Below the pieces are notes generated by a model. It worked only from the letters and a program-made list of their open reading frames with translations. It ran no database searches and was not told the DNA's origin. Shown one piece after another: positions 1 through 6,623 of a DNA stretch of 8,799 nt; position 1 is the stretch's first letter; each line of letters opens with the position of its first letter. Location of the stretch: the NCBI GenBank assembly GCA_029858165.1, contig JAOUFO010000060.1, forward strand, positions 1 through 8,799, given 5' to 3'. This stretch comes from Deltaproteobacteria bacterium. Its GTDB lineage: Bacteria > SAR324 > JACQKK01. The position numbers and the translations under genes were made by a program.

Positions 1-43
1 CGCTTGTCGGCTTCGCCTCCATGCGGCGTTAGCCGGGCTGGTG
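1..43 (-). repeat. Partial hairpin-repeat unit at the window edge
   Basis: This is the second unit of the repeat family described at 44-137, cut by the window edge. It holds a nested hairpin: CGGCT at 8-12 pairs with AGCCG at 31-35, and inside it CGCC at 14-17 pairs with GGCG at 25-28, with small unpaired bases on both sides. This is the same architecture (two stacked stems with an asymmetric internal loop) as the neighbouring unit, but with different stem sequences. The sequence GGGCTGGTGCC at 35-45 looks like one outer arm, whose partner would lie left of base 1. No protein-coding content is supported here. Confidence 0.5.
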
Positions 44-137
44 CCTTTCTTTTTGGGTTCCTGTCCAGCGGTTCACCACCGCCACGGGCCTTGTGGCCCG
101 CTTTGGGCGGGGTTCACCGCCTTTCTGTTTGGGTTCC
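44..137 (-). repeat. Hairpin-rich repeat, copy 1, overlapping the 3' end of rsmE
   Basis: Read on the minus strand, the unit starts with GGAACCCAAACAGAAAGGC and ends with GCTGGACAGGAACCC followed by AAAAAGAAAGG. The same junctions bound the unit at 6811-6897. Between them are two stacked stems. The outer stem pairs 79-83 with 106-110 (CCGCC/GGCGG). The inner stem pairs 86-90 with 95-99 (GGGCC/GGCCC) around a 4-nt loop at 91-94, and a one-sided internal loop lies at 100-105. The flanking arms read as a direct repeat GGTTCACC (70-77, 111-118), so only GCGGT/ACCGC (68-72, 116-120) can pair. The unit supplies the last codons and the stop of rsmE. Whether it acts as RNA, DNA or a mobile repeat is not known. 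Confidence 0.75.
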
Positions 138-851
138 AAACAGGACCAGGCTGGCCGCCGCCACCGTGGCGGTATCCGCCCGCAGAACCAGGGCACCCAT
201 TTCCACTGCCATAAACCCGGCCCTCAGGGCCTCTTCCACCTCATCGGGGGCCAACCCTCCTTCCGGCCCCACCAACACCCTGGCGGAGGAGGGACCGGTG
301 GTCTGGTTGAGAGCCACCCTGGCCGGAACCGCCTGTTTGGGATGACACACCCAGTTGAGGTCCGCCGGCGGGGAATGGGCCAAAGCGGCGGAAAGCCCGC
401 TGGTGAGGGTGATCACCGGGGGGAATTGCCGGTCGCATTGTTTGCAGGCTTCCCAGGCGATGCGGGTCAGCCGCTCGGTGTATCCGGGATGGGAAAGCTC
501 TTTGTGGGCCAGGGTGGAATGACGGCCGGGGAACAAAACCACCTCCGCCGCCCCCAGTTCGGCGGCCTTTTGGATGATGGTTTCCGCGGCTTTGTCCTTG
601 ACTGCCCCCTGCAACAACACCAGATTCAGGGGGGGCAGTGGGGGCGGGGGGATGGGTGCCCCCACCCGCACCACAGGATTCCGGCCTCCATCCAACAGTT
701 CGGCCTCAAACCGGTTGCCTTCAGGGTCTTGCAGGGCAAACCGCTCACCGGGCCGCATCCGGCGGGCGGAAGTGATGTGGCGGGCCTCGGCTCCCTCCAA
801 GACGGCATCCTGACCCTGGCGCAGGGACTGGCCGGAAAGGAAATACGTCAT
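114..851 (-). CDS. rsmE: 16S rRNA (uracil(1498)-N3)-methyltransferase RsmE
   Basis: RsmE is a SAM-dependent SPOUT-family enzyme that methylates N3 of U1498 in helix 44 of 16S rRNA on the assembled 30S subunit, in the cytoplasm. The 245-aa length is normal for the family. The N-terminal PUA-like domain (about 1-70) carries the typical HITSARRMRPGERF stretch. The SPOUT domain (about 75-240) has EACKQCDR at 134-141, the SAM-loop motif GPEGGL at 195-200, and the knot segment MGALVLRADTATVAA at 218-232. In that last motif the usual RILRxET reads LVLRADT, a mild departure. The ATG lies 6 nt after the ntrX stop with only a weak ribosome site (GGA about 11 nt upstream), so translation is probably coupled to ntrX. 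The last residues (GTQTERR) and the stop are encoded by repeat copy 1, so the original C-terminus may have been replaced. Confidence 0.95.
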   Translation of the reverse strand: MTYFLSGQSLRQGQDAVLEGAEARHITSARRMRPGERFALQDPEGNRFEAELLDGGRNPVVRVGAPIPPPPLPPLNLVLLQGAVKDKAAETIIQKAAELGAAEVVLFPGRHSTLAHKELSHPGYTERLTRIAWEACKQCDRQFPPVITLTSGLSAALAHSPPADLNWVCHPKQAVPARVALNQTTGPSSARVLVGPEGGLAPDEVEEALRAGFMAVEMGALVLRADTATVAAASLVLFGTQTERR

Positions 852-857
852 GTCGGT

Positions 858-2246
858 TTATTCCAACTCTATGTTTAACAGTTTGATTTTTTTGTGCAGA
901 TTGGACCGTTCCAGTTGGATCGCCTCTGCTGTTTTGGAAATGTTGCCTCCATGGCGGGCCAGCATGGCCTTTACATAGCCCCTTTCAAAAGCCTCTTTGG
1001 CTTCCCGGTAGGTTCCCCCCAGGGCCGTCAGGTCTCCCTGGACGCCCAGGGGGGGGGCGGACCGGCCTTCCACCGCCATCAGAATGGCCGGGGGAATATC
1101 CATCCTGGAAATTTCCCTGGCGGAGGTCATAATCACCATCCGTTCCACAATGTTGCGCAGTTCCCGCACATTGCCCGGCCACTGGTACCGCTCCAGAATC
1201 CCCATGGCCTCCGGGTGGAGGGTTCTGGATTTTTGCCCGTAAACCCCGGTGAAAAATTGGAGAAAATGGTTTACCAGCAGGGGCACATCCCCGGCCCGGT
1301 CCCGCAGGGGGGGCACCTCCAGGGGCAGAACCGCCAGCCGGTAGTACAAATCCTCCCGAAAAGCACCGGCTTTGATTTCATCCTCCAACCGTTTGTTGGA
1401 GGCGGCGATCACCCGCACATTCACCTGGATGGTTTTGGCCCCCCCCACCCGTTCAAACCGCTGCTCCTGCAACACCCGCAGAATCTTGGCCTGGGTTTTC
1501 AGGCTCATATCCCCTATTTCATCCAACAGCAGGGTGCCGTCGTTGGCTTGGTCAAACTTGCCGATTTTTTTGCCGGTGGCCCCGGTAAAGGCCCCGGCCT
1601 CATGGCCGAACAGTTCGCTTTCAATCAATTCCTCCGGGATGGCCGCCGAGTTGACCTCCACAAACGGGCCTTCGGCTCGGGCGGAAAGATTGTGGATCAG
1701 GTGAGCCACCGCCTCCTTGCCGGTGCCGTTTTCCCCCTGAATCAGCACCCAGGCATCCGATTGGGCGGCCCGCTTCACCTCCTCCACCATGCGGGTGATG
1801 ACGGGGCTGTTGCCGATGATTTCGTGGGCATCCCGGCCGGAATCTTTTTTTAGCCGCAGGTTTTCTGTTTCCAGCCGGGTTTCCCGAATGGCGTGGCGCA
1901 GGGTAAGCAGCAGGGTATCGGCGGAAAAAGGCTTTTCCACAAAGTGATAGGCCCCCAGTTTGGTGGCTTTGACGGCGGTTTCTATATTGGCGTGGCCCGA
2001 AAGCATGATGATGGGGAGTGCCGGATGGCTTTTGCGCAAGGATTGCAACACCTCTATGCCGTCCACGGCCCCCATCCATATATCCAGCAGCACGGCGTCT
2101 ATGTGGTGGTCCTCGTTGCGCACCGTCAGCAGCCCTTCCTCCCCGTTTTTGGCTTCCAATACCTGATACCCCTCATCTTCCAGCAGGCCCCGCAGACTTT
2201 GGCGGATGGCCGGTTCGTCATCCACAATCAAAATGGTCGGTTTCAT
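858..2246 (-). CDS. ntrX: NtrX-type sigma54-dependent response regulator
   Basis: This is a 462-aa transcription activator for sigma54 promoters, the likely partner of the adjacent NtrY kinase. The receiver domain (1-120) has acidic residues D9/D10, phosphoacceptor D55, S83 and K105. The AAA+ domain (about 142-370) has Walker A GENGTGKE at 171-178, the sigma54-contacting GAFTGA at 218-223, Walker B LLLDEI with D242/E243, and arginine-finger region FREDLYYRL at 297-304. A Fis-type helix-turn-helix occupies about 432-460. The frame is open further upstream to 2297, but the ATG at 2246 is preferred: it begins directly with the receiver fold (MKPTILIVDDE) and has AAGGA about 10 nt upstream. A run of nine C residues (sense strand) at 1049-1057 lies in the linker before the DNA-binding domain. 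The IGNSPVI motif and the NtrY neighbour favour NtrX over NtrC; confidence in the ortholog name is lower than in the architecture. Confidence 0.93.
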   Translation of the reverse strand: MKPTILIVDDEPAIRQSLRGLLEDEGYQVLEAKNGEEGLLTVRNEDHHIDAVLLDIWMGAVDGIEVLQSLRKSHPALPIIMLSGHANIETAVKATKLGAYHFVEKPFSADTLLLTLRHAIRETRLETENLRLKKDSGRDAHEIIGNSPVITRMVEEVKRAAQSDAWVLIQGENGTGKEAVAHLIHNLSARAEGPFVEVNSAAIPEELIESELFGHEAGAFTGATGKKIGKFDQANDGTLLLDEIGDMSLKTQAKILRVLQEQRFERVGGAKTIQVNVRVIAASNKRLEDEIKAGAFREDLYYRLAVLPLEVPPLRDRAGDVPLLVNHFLQFFTGVYGQKSRTLHPEAMGILERYQWPGNVRELRNIVERMVIMTSAREISRMDIPPAILMAVEGRSAPPLGVQGDLTALGGTYREAKEAFERGYVKAMLARHGGNISKTAEAIQLERSNLHKKIKLLNIELE

Positions 2247-2295
2247 GGAATCATTTTCCTTATGCAGGTTCAGGGGGGAATAACGGTTTTCACAC

Positions 2296-2342
2296 AATAA
2301 AAGAGGTTCCCATCCCGGTTGTTTGGCCCCGGCCCGGGAACC
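2296..2342 (-). terminator. Terminator-like hairpin between ntrY and ntrX
   Basis: On the minus strand GGTTCCC (2342-2336) pairs perfectly with GGGAACC (2311-2305). A shorter CCGG/CCGG pairing is possible inside the loop (2332-2329 with 2318-2315). The stem is followed by the T-rich run TCTTTTATT (2304-2296). This fits an intrinsic terminator or attenuator after ntrY. An additional AAGA/TCTT pairing outside the stem (2301-2304 with 2345-2348) would make it partly bidirectional. If active, ntrX-rsmE would need its own promoter or read-through. Confidence 0.45.
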
Positions 2343-2356
2343 GGTCTTATGGAAGT

Positions 2357-4558
2357 TTACCCCACCGGGAGTTCCAGAAAAAACAGGGAACCTTTGGGGT
2401 CGTTGGGGGCATACCGCATTTGCCCGTTATGGTCCAGCACAATCTGGTTGCTGATGGTCAACCCCAGGCCGGTTCCCCCCTCTTTGGTGGAGGTGTACGG
2501 CTCAAACAGCCGCTCCCGCACCTGGGGGGGGACCCCCTCTCCGTTGTCGGCCACCTGGGCCACCACTTTCTTTTCTGCTTCCAGCCATTGGGTGGTGACG
2601 GTGATTTCGCCCTGGCCGCGGATTGCCGCCGAGGCGTTGTCTATCAGGTTGGAAAACACCCGCTTGATTTGCTCACGATCCAGGGGAAAAGTCGGCAGGC
2701 GGTTGTCCAAATCCAGCACCAGACGGATGGGATCCGGCAGGCCGCTTTCATACAATTTGGCCACCTCGCGGATCACCTGATTCAGATCATCGGTGCGGGC
2801 TTTGCGTTCCGGCAGTTTGGCGAATTGCGAAAACTCGTTCACCATTTTTTTCAGGCTGGAAACCTCGTTGATGATGGTTTCGGTGCATTGATCCAACACC
2901 CCGGGGTCCGCCAGTTGATCCATGTATTTGCGGCGCAGCCGCTGGGCGGAAAGCTGGATAGGGGTCAGGGGGTTTTTGATTTCGTGGGCCACCCGTTTGG
3001 CCACCTCCCGCCAGGCTTCGGCCCGTTGGGTACGCTGCATGCTGGTGACATCCTCCACCATCAGCAGCATTCCTTCCGGTCGGCCCCCTTTGGCTTCCTC
3101 CAGGGGGAGCATGGTCATTTCAATGTGGACCGGCTCCCGTCCATGAAGCAAAGTCAGATTGGAGGACACCCGGTTGCGGGAATCCTCAGTCAATCCGGCC
3201 AGCATATCCTCCAATTGCTTGACCACCATGCGTCCCACCACCTTGCCGAAGTGCTGGCCGGTCACCGCGGATTTTTTGATGTTCAGCAACCGGTGGGCCG
3301 CTTTGTTCAAAATGGTGATGGCTCCCTGCTCGTTAAAGGACAAAATACCGATTTCCAGGTTTTCCAACAACAATTCAATAAACCGGGCGTGTTCGCCCAA
3401 TTCCCGGTGGGATTTGCGCAAGTGGTCGGTGGTTTCGGTCAACTGAAGCCGCTGTTCCTTCAACTGGGTGCTCATCCGGTTGAAGGAGCGCACCAATTCC
3501 TGAAAATCCCCCTGCATGGGGCCCAATTCATTTTCTTCCACCTGCCAGCCCAGTTCGCCCCCGGAAACCCGCAGGGTGGCCTCGGCCAGTTTTTCCACCG
3601 GGGTTACAAAACCTTTGGCCACATAAAAAGCGATCCAGGTGGCGGCAAACAAAATCACCACCGCCATGACAAACAGGATGGTCATGGACATTAGGAACAG
3701 ATCCTGGCGCAAAAACCGGGCGCTGTCCTCTTTAAAGTCCAGTTTGTTCAGGGCCTGTTCCACACCATCGGTCACCACCGACAGCACCTCCACGCTCAAT
3801 CCATCCGGGCTGTCCGGGATAGGGATCAACAGTCGGCGGATCAACAGGTTGTCATCCCATTCATTCCAATAAAATCCATCCGGGTTGTCAAAATACTGGG
3901 GAGGGGGGCGGGTCCACAGTTTGGATACCCTGGGGGCGGTAACCCAGCGGGTCACCACCCGGCGGGTTGAATTGTACACAATCACAGCCCCGTGGGCCGG
4001 AGGCCGCAGCCCCTGTTTCCAATCCGACGTCTGGTAATCGGCCAGGGTTTTGGGCATCCGGGGGGCCATCAGTTCCAGAGTCTGGTGCAACAACCGGTTT
4101 TCCCCGTCATCCATGGAGTGCATCACCACCCGGGAAGCGTCGGTCACCTGCCGGTATTCCCCCTGGGACCAGGTTTCAAACTGGGTGGCCATGAACACAG
4201 AGGTCATCAGGTGAAACGCAGTGGAGGGCAGGCTGAGGGCCACAAAGGCGATAATCAATTTGGTTTTCAGCCCCACGGCGGCCAGGGGCACCCGGCGCTC
4301 ATAAAAAAGCTTGAACAGGTTGCGCAGCAACATATAAAACACCGCCGTCAACAGGACGATGTTGATGTTGATCACCACAAACACAAACAGGTTGCCATCC
4401 ACCCGTTTCCAGTTGTGATACCCCTTGTAATTGAGCATGAAAATGGTGAGCAGGGTCAGACCCAGCATCACTCCGGCCAGAATCAGCACACCCCGGCGGC
4501 TTTGCCGGGGTTCATGTTCCAAAGCGGGCGGGGGCAGGGGTCGTGTGGGGATGGCCAT
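2357..4558 (-). CDS. ntrY: NtrY-type membrane sensor histidine kinase
   Basis: This is a 733-aa inner-membrane histidine kinase that would phosphorylate the adjacent NtrX. Three hydrophobic segments near the N-terminus (about 22-42, 56-82, 98-118) are followed by a probable periplasmic sensor region (about 119-288) and a fourth membrane segment (about 289-312). Then come HAMP (about 310-366), a coiled stretch (365-392), PAS (about 391-500), the dimerisation/phosphoacceptor domain with H525 in VAHEIKNPLTP, and the ATPase domain with N-box NLIDNA at 637-642, DNGEGV at 671-676, FEPYTSTKEGGTGLGL at 685-700. All catalytic boxes are intact, so it should be active. This order is characteristic of NtrY. 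The ATG at 4558 is the first usable start after an in-frame stop, but no Shine-Dalgarno is visible: the seven bases before it are all C on the sense strand. The sensed signal cannot be read from the sequence. Confidence 0.94.
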   Translation of the reverse strand: MAIPTRPLPPPALEHEPRQSRRGVLILAGVMLGLTLLTIFMLNYKGYHNWKRVDGNLFVFVVININIVLLTAVFYMLLRNLFKLFYERRVPLAAVGLKTKLIIAFVALSLPSTAFHLMTSVFMATQFETWSQGEYRQVTDASRVVMHSMDDGENRLLHQTLELMAPRMPKTLADYQTSDWKQGLRPPAHGAVIVYNSTRRVVTRWVTAPRVSKLWTRPPPQYFDNPDGFYWNEWDDNLLIRRLLIPIPDSPDGLSVEVLSVVTDGVEQALNKLDFKEDSARFLRQDLFLMSMTILFVMAVVILFAATWIAFYVAKGFVTPVEKLAEATLRVSGGELGWQVEENELGPMQGDFQELVRSFNRMSTQLKEQRLQLTETTDHLRKSHRELGEHARFIELLLENLEIGILSFNEQGAITILNKAAHRLLNIKKSAVTGQHFGKVVGRMVVKQLEDMLAGLTEDSRNRVSSNLTLLHGREPVHIEMTMLPLEEAKGGRPEGMLLMVEDVTSMQRTQRAEAWREVAKRVAHEIKNPLTPIQLSAQRLRRKYMDQLADPGVLDQCTETIINEVSSLKKMVNEFSQFAKLPERKARTDDLNQVIREVAKLYESGLPDPIRLVLDLDNRLPTFPLDREQIKRVFSNLIDNASAAIRGQGEITVTTQWLEAEKKVVAQVADNGEGVPPQVRERLFEPYTSTKEGGTGLGLTISNQIVLDHNGQMRYAPNDPKGSLFFLELPVG

Positions 4559-4578
4559 GGGGGGGTGTGTTTTTGAAA

Positions 4579-4629
4579 GGTTTTTAAAAATTCAAGGCCG
4601 GGATGGCTTTTTTAAAATCAAGCCCGGAT
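4579..4629. repeat. AT-rich imperfect tandem repeat in the yihY-ntrY gap
   Basis: Two tandem units of about 25 bp occur at 4579-4603 and 4605-4629. Each begins GG(C)TTTTT, passes through TTTTAAAA, and ends TCAAG(G/C)CCGG. Each is itself partly palindromic; in the second, GGCTT (4605-4609) can pair with AAGCC (4620-4624). On the minus strand they lie downstream of yihY and upstream of ntrY and give GC stems followed by T runs, so a weak yihY terminator or an ntrY leader element is possible. The rest of the 162-nt gap (4630-4720) shows nothing recognisable. Confidence 0.5.
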
Positions 4630-4720
4630 GGGTGCCGATGGCAGCCGGTCACGGGCGGACCCGGTTTGTTCACATGCCTCCCAACAAGTCCCTTATGGAC
4701 TCCACCGACCTCCCCAGGGG

Positions 4721-6067
4721 CTATTCCGTGGGGGGAATGACGGGATTGGCGGGAGGCCGGTATAATTTGCGGCTTAATTCGTGGATGGTTATCCGTTGCA
4801 GAGGATGGGTGATTCCCAGGTTGGATTTGACCAGCACATCGGTGAGGGCCTGAGCCTCGTCAACAGTCCCCAGGGGGGGATGCTCGGCAAACAGGGGGAT
4901 CATATCCAGCCGGTTGAGAGTTTCAAACACCGTAAGGGTATCGGTGGAAGAGGCCGGGACATACTTCATCCCGCTGTCCCGCACCGGGGTAAGGAGGTCC
5001 TTCCGCACCATCCGCAGGGTGATTTCCTGGGCCACACTGATGGGCAGATTTATTTTTTTGGAAATATCGCTGAGGTTTACCGGCTCCCCTTTTTTGCGGA
5101 ACTGATGATCTATGGCCGCCAACAGGGTCAGGGCCAGATAGGGGCGGTAGGATTCCGCATGGCGCAGACTGATTTGCCGGGTGGCCTGAAACAGGTGAAA
5201 ATGCTGGGATACACAGGCCAATTGCGCCCCGAACAAAAACATCATCCATCCAAGATACATCCAGATCATCATAAAGGGAATCATGGCCACCGCCCCATAA
5301 ATGGCCTCGTAACTGGTTACCCGCAGCATGGTCAGAATATAAAACCCCTCTACCAGTTTGATGCAGGTCCCCGCCACCAACGCCCCCAGCATGGCGTGGT
5401 GCCACCGCACTTTGGTTTCCGGGATAAACATATAGGCATAAAACAGCAACAACCAGAAAATGGGATACCCCGACAGGGCACCGATCCGAATCACAAGGCC
5501 ATCGGGCAGTTCCAGCATCGAAAGCAGTTGAATTTCCTGAATGGTTTTTAAATAGGCGGAAAGGGCAAAAGATATGAGGACCAAAAACGGGGTGACCGCC
5601 AATACCAGCAGATATTCAGCCACCCGCTGCCCATAGCCTGGCCTGATCCAAACATCCCAAATAATGTTCAGGGAATTCCGCACCCGTTGCAGCAGCACAA
5701 AACCGGTGATCAACAGGGTCAGAATCCCCACCAGTCCAAGGGTGCTGGTTTCCGCCGCCCGCACATACACGGTTATTTTTTCCGCCAGTTCCCTTTGCCC
5801 CGCCGCCACGGTGCTTAACATGACGGGATTCAGCAGGTTTTCCACATGGAAGGCTTTGAGCAGGGCCAGAAACATGGCCAGGAAGGGGATCATGGTCAGC
5901 AGGGTAAAAAAGGACAACCCGGCGGAATGGAGGGAAAGGTGGTTTCGCCGGAACCCCAACTGGGCCAGATAAAAAATCTGTGGCAGGCGCAACAGCAGGC
6001 CTTTGCCCAGATATTTATCCTGTAGAGAATCCAGGGTGTCTGCCTGGGGGCCGGAGGGATTGTGCAT
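4721..6067 (-). CDS. YihY/BrkB (former 'RNase BN') family membrane protein with C-terminal winged-helix-like region
   Basis: This 448-aa protein belongs to the YihY/BrkB inner-membrane family, once misnamed ribonuclease BN; the biochemical role is unsettled. With the ATG at 6067 as residue 1, about six hydrophobic segments lie near 48-71, 110-129, 151-172, 194-214, 225-246 and 258-284. The family-typical SAGLSFFTLLTMIPFLA occurs near residue 48 and the YxxIYGAVAxIPxxxIWxYL-type segment near 252-272. A soluble tail of about 150 residues follows, including NLSDISKKINLPISVAQEITLRM (about 331-353), which looks like a winged helix-turn-helix; YihY proteins without such a tail are about 290 aa. A TTG start at 6103 would add 12 residues, but the candidate promoter would place transcription initiation at about that codon, so ATG 6067 is preferred. 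Neither start has a clear ribosome site. Confidence 0.88.
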   Translation of the reverse strand: MHNPSGPQADTLDSLQDKYLGKGLLLRLPQIFYLAQLGFRRNHLSLHSAGLSFFTLLTMIPFLAMFLALLKAFHVENLLNPVMLSTVAAGQRELAEKITVYVRAAETSTLGLVGILTLLITGFVLLQRVRNSLNIIWDVWIRPGYGQRVAEYLLVLAVTPFLVLISFALSAYLKTIQEIQLLSMLELPDGLVIRIGALSGYPIFWLLLFYAYMFIPETKVRWHHAMLGALVAGTCIKLVEGFYILTMLRVTSYEAIYGAVAMIPFMMIWMYLGWMMFLFGAQLACVSQHFHLFQATRQISLRHAESYRPYLALTLLAAIDHQFRKKGEPVNLSDISKKINLPISVAQEITLRMVRKDLLTPVRDSGMKYVPASSTDTLTVFETLNRLDMIPLFAEHPPLGTVDEAQALTDVLVKSNLGITHPLQRITIHELSRKLYRPPANPVIPPTE

Positions 6068-6108
6068 GGATTTGTTAAGGTGGCTGTTTTTAAAAGGCCG
6101 CAAGGGGT

Positions 6109-6138
6109 ATAATCACAAAATTCGCGGAAGTTTCCCAA
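6109..6138 (-). promoter_or_regulatory. Candidate sigma70-type promoter for yihY
   Basis: On the minus strand TTGGGA (6138-6133) and GATTAT (6114-6109) are separated by 18 nt; each matches its consensus at 4 of 6 positions. Initiation would fall near 6102, leaving about a 35-nt leader before the ATG at 6067. The match is weak, but the position and AT-rich context fit. Confidence 0.25.
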
Positions 6139-6184
6139 TATACCTTAAAAATTATCTTTTGTCTTTGTCCCGGGGGATGGGCCT

Positions 6185-6247
6185 AAAATAAGAGCCGGGC
6201 CTTCAATTTTCGCCTGATTCTTAGGCAGACCCTGGCGGATGCCCGGC
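6185..6247 (-). terminator. Terminator-like stem-loop upstream of yihY
   Basis: On the minus strand GCCGGGC (6247-6241) pairs perfectly with GCCCGGC (6200-6194) and is followed by TCTTATTTTA (6193-6184). The loop is long (40 nt) and holds a further GCCT/AGGC pairing. The plus-strand side has no T run, so a minus-strand terminator is the better reading. It implies a transcript entering from 6250-6460, consistent with the small candidate gene there, or an attenuating leader of yihY. Confidence 0.35.
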
Positions 6248-6266
6248 CCGAAAACCCCACCGTTCC

Positions 6267-6431
6267 TCACCCATCGGTGGATTTCATTTGACATCCTGCC
6301 GGGGGTTTGTGTAAGGTTTTTTTCATGATGACAAGTCCCCGAATGTTGCTGATCCACACATGCCAAATGGCCACGGCTGATAGCCCAAACCAATCCCATG
6401 GGCCAAGTTTCAAATCCTCCGTGAATCCCAA
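6267..6431 (-). CDS. Possible small single-span membrane peptide (54 aa)
   Basis: This is a low-confidence candidate. It starts at TTG (6431-6429) with a good Shine-Dalgarno, AAGGAG at 6443-6438, 6 nt upstream. The peptide has a Trp-rich hydrophobic stretch, PWDWFGLSAVAIWHVWI (about residues 11-27), followed by a basic tail with KK and several K residues, which is the pattern of a one-span membrane protein with its C-terminus inside. A terminator-like stem-loop lies downstream at 6185-6247. Against it are the short length, the rare start codon and the lack of a recognised family. A longer GTG start at 6455 is possible, but it would place the ribosome site inside the gene. Function unknown. 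Confidence 0.3.
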   Translation of the reverse strand: MGFTEDLKLGPWDWFGLSAVAIWHVWISNIRGLVIMKKTLHKPPAGCQMKSTDG

Positions 6432-6607
6432 TTGATTCTCCTTAATGTTTAGCACAAAAACACCGCTGACCCTGAGGGGGAGCGTAAGAGGATATTTTTT
6501 TGGGCTGGGGGCATGGCTTATGCACCTTGCCTATCCAAGAATGGAGCAAACAGGGGAACGAAACGGATCTCCCCCGAATGCAAAATGAATAAAGTTTTCT
6601 CCGGCAC

Positions 6608-6614
6608 AAGGAGG
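6608..6614 (+). promoter_or_regulatory. Strong Shine-Dalgarno deciding the start of the 61-aa gene
   Basis: AAGGAGG at 6608-6614 is a full match to the anti-Shine-Dalgarno core. It is 9 nt before the ATG at 6624, which favours that start over the in-frame ATG at 6513, whose extra 37 residues look non-coding. Confidence 0.8.
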
Positions 6615-6623
6615 CTTGAACCC

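Larger units (their letters stand above)
6068..6623. other. Intergenic stretch between yihY and the 61-aa gene
   Basis: This 556-nt interval holds no confident gene. It contains the candidate yihY promoter (6109-6138), a minus-strand terminator-like hairpin (6185-6247), a possible 54-aa minus-strand membrane peptide (6267-6431), and the ribosome-binding region of the plus-strand gene at 6624. A shorter stem, CCACCG at 6257-6262 with CGGTGG at 6275-6280, overlaps the end of the peptide. No tRNA-like cloverleaf or recognisable riboswitch core was seen. No convincing promoter for the plus-strand gene was found in 6440-6600. Confidence 0.6.

Noticed and set aside
93..878. Plus-strand open frame opposite rsmE
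   Set aside because: Antisense shadow of a complete RsmE; composition is not protein-like.
894..1853. Plus-strand open frame opposite ntrX
   Set aside because: Antisense shadow of an intact AAA+ regulator; low-complexity Gly/His/Gln composition.
2018..3694. Long plus-strand open frame (558 codons) opposite ntrY and the start of ntrX
   Set aside because: It lies antisense to clearly conserved kinase domains, is rich in His, Gly, Gln and Pro as expected of a GC-rich antisense frame, and has no ribosome site or family resemblance.
6120..6140. Sigma54 (-24/-12) promoter upstream of yihY, suggested by TGGGAAAC
   Set aside because: The spacing and the -12 element (TTGC) are absent; the sigma70-like reading is weak but better.
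6145..6399. Alternative minus-strand frame of 84 codons overlapping the small-peptide candidate
   Set aside because: Its nearest purine-rich site is too far from the ATG (about 16 nt), and it reads through the terminator-like stem-loop at 6194-6247.
6513..6623. Upstream in-frame extension of the 61-aa gene
   Set aside because: No ribosome site at the upstream ATG, and the extra residues look non-coding; AAGGAGG clearly serves the ATG at 6624.
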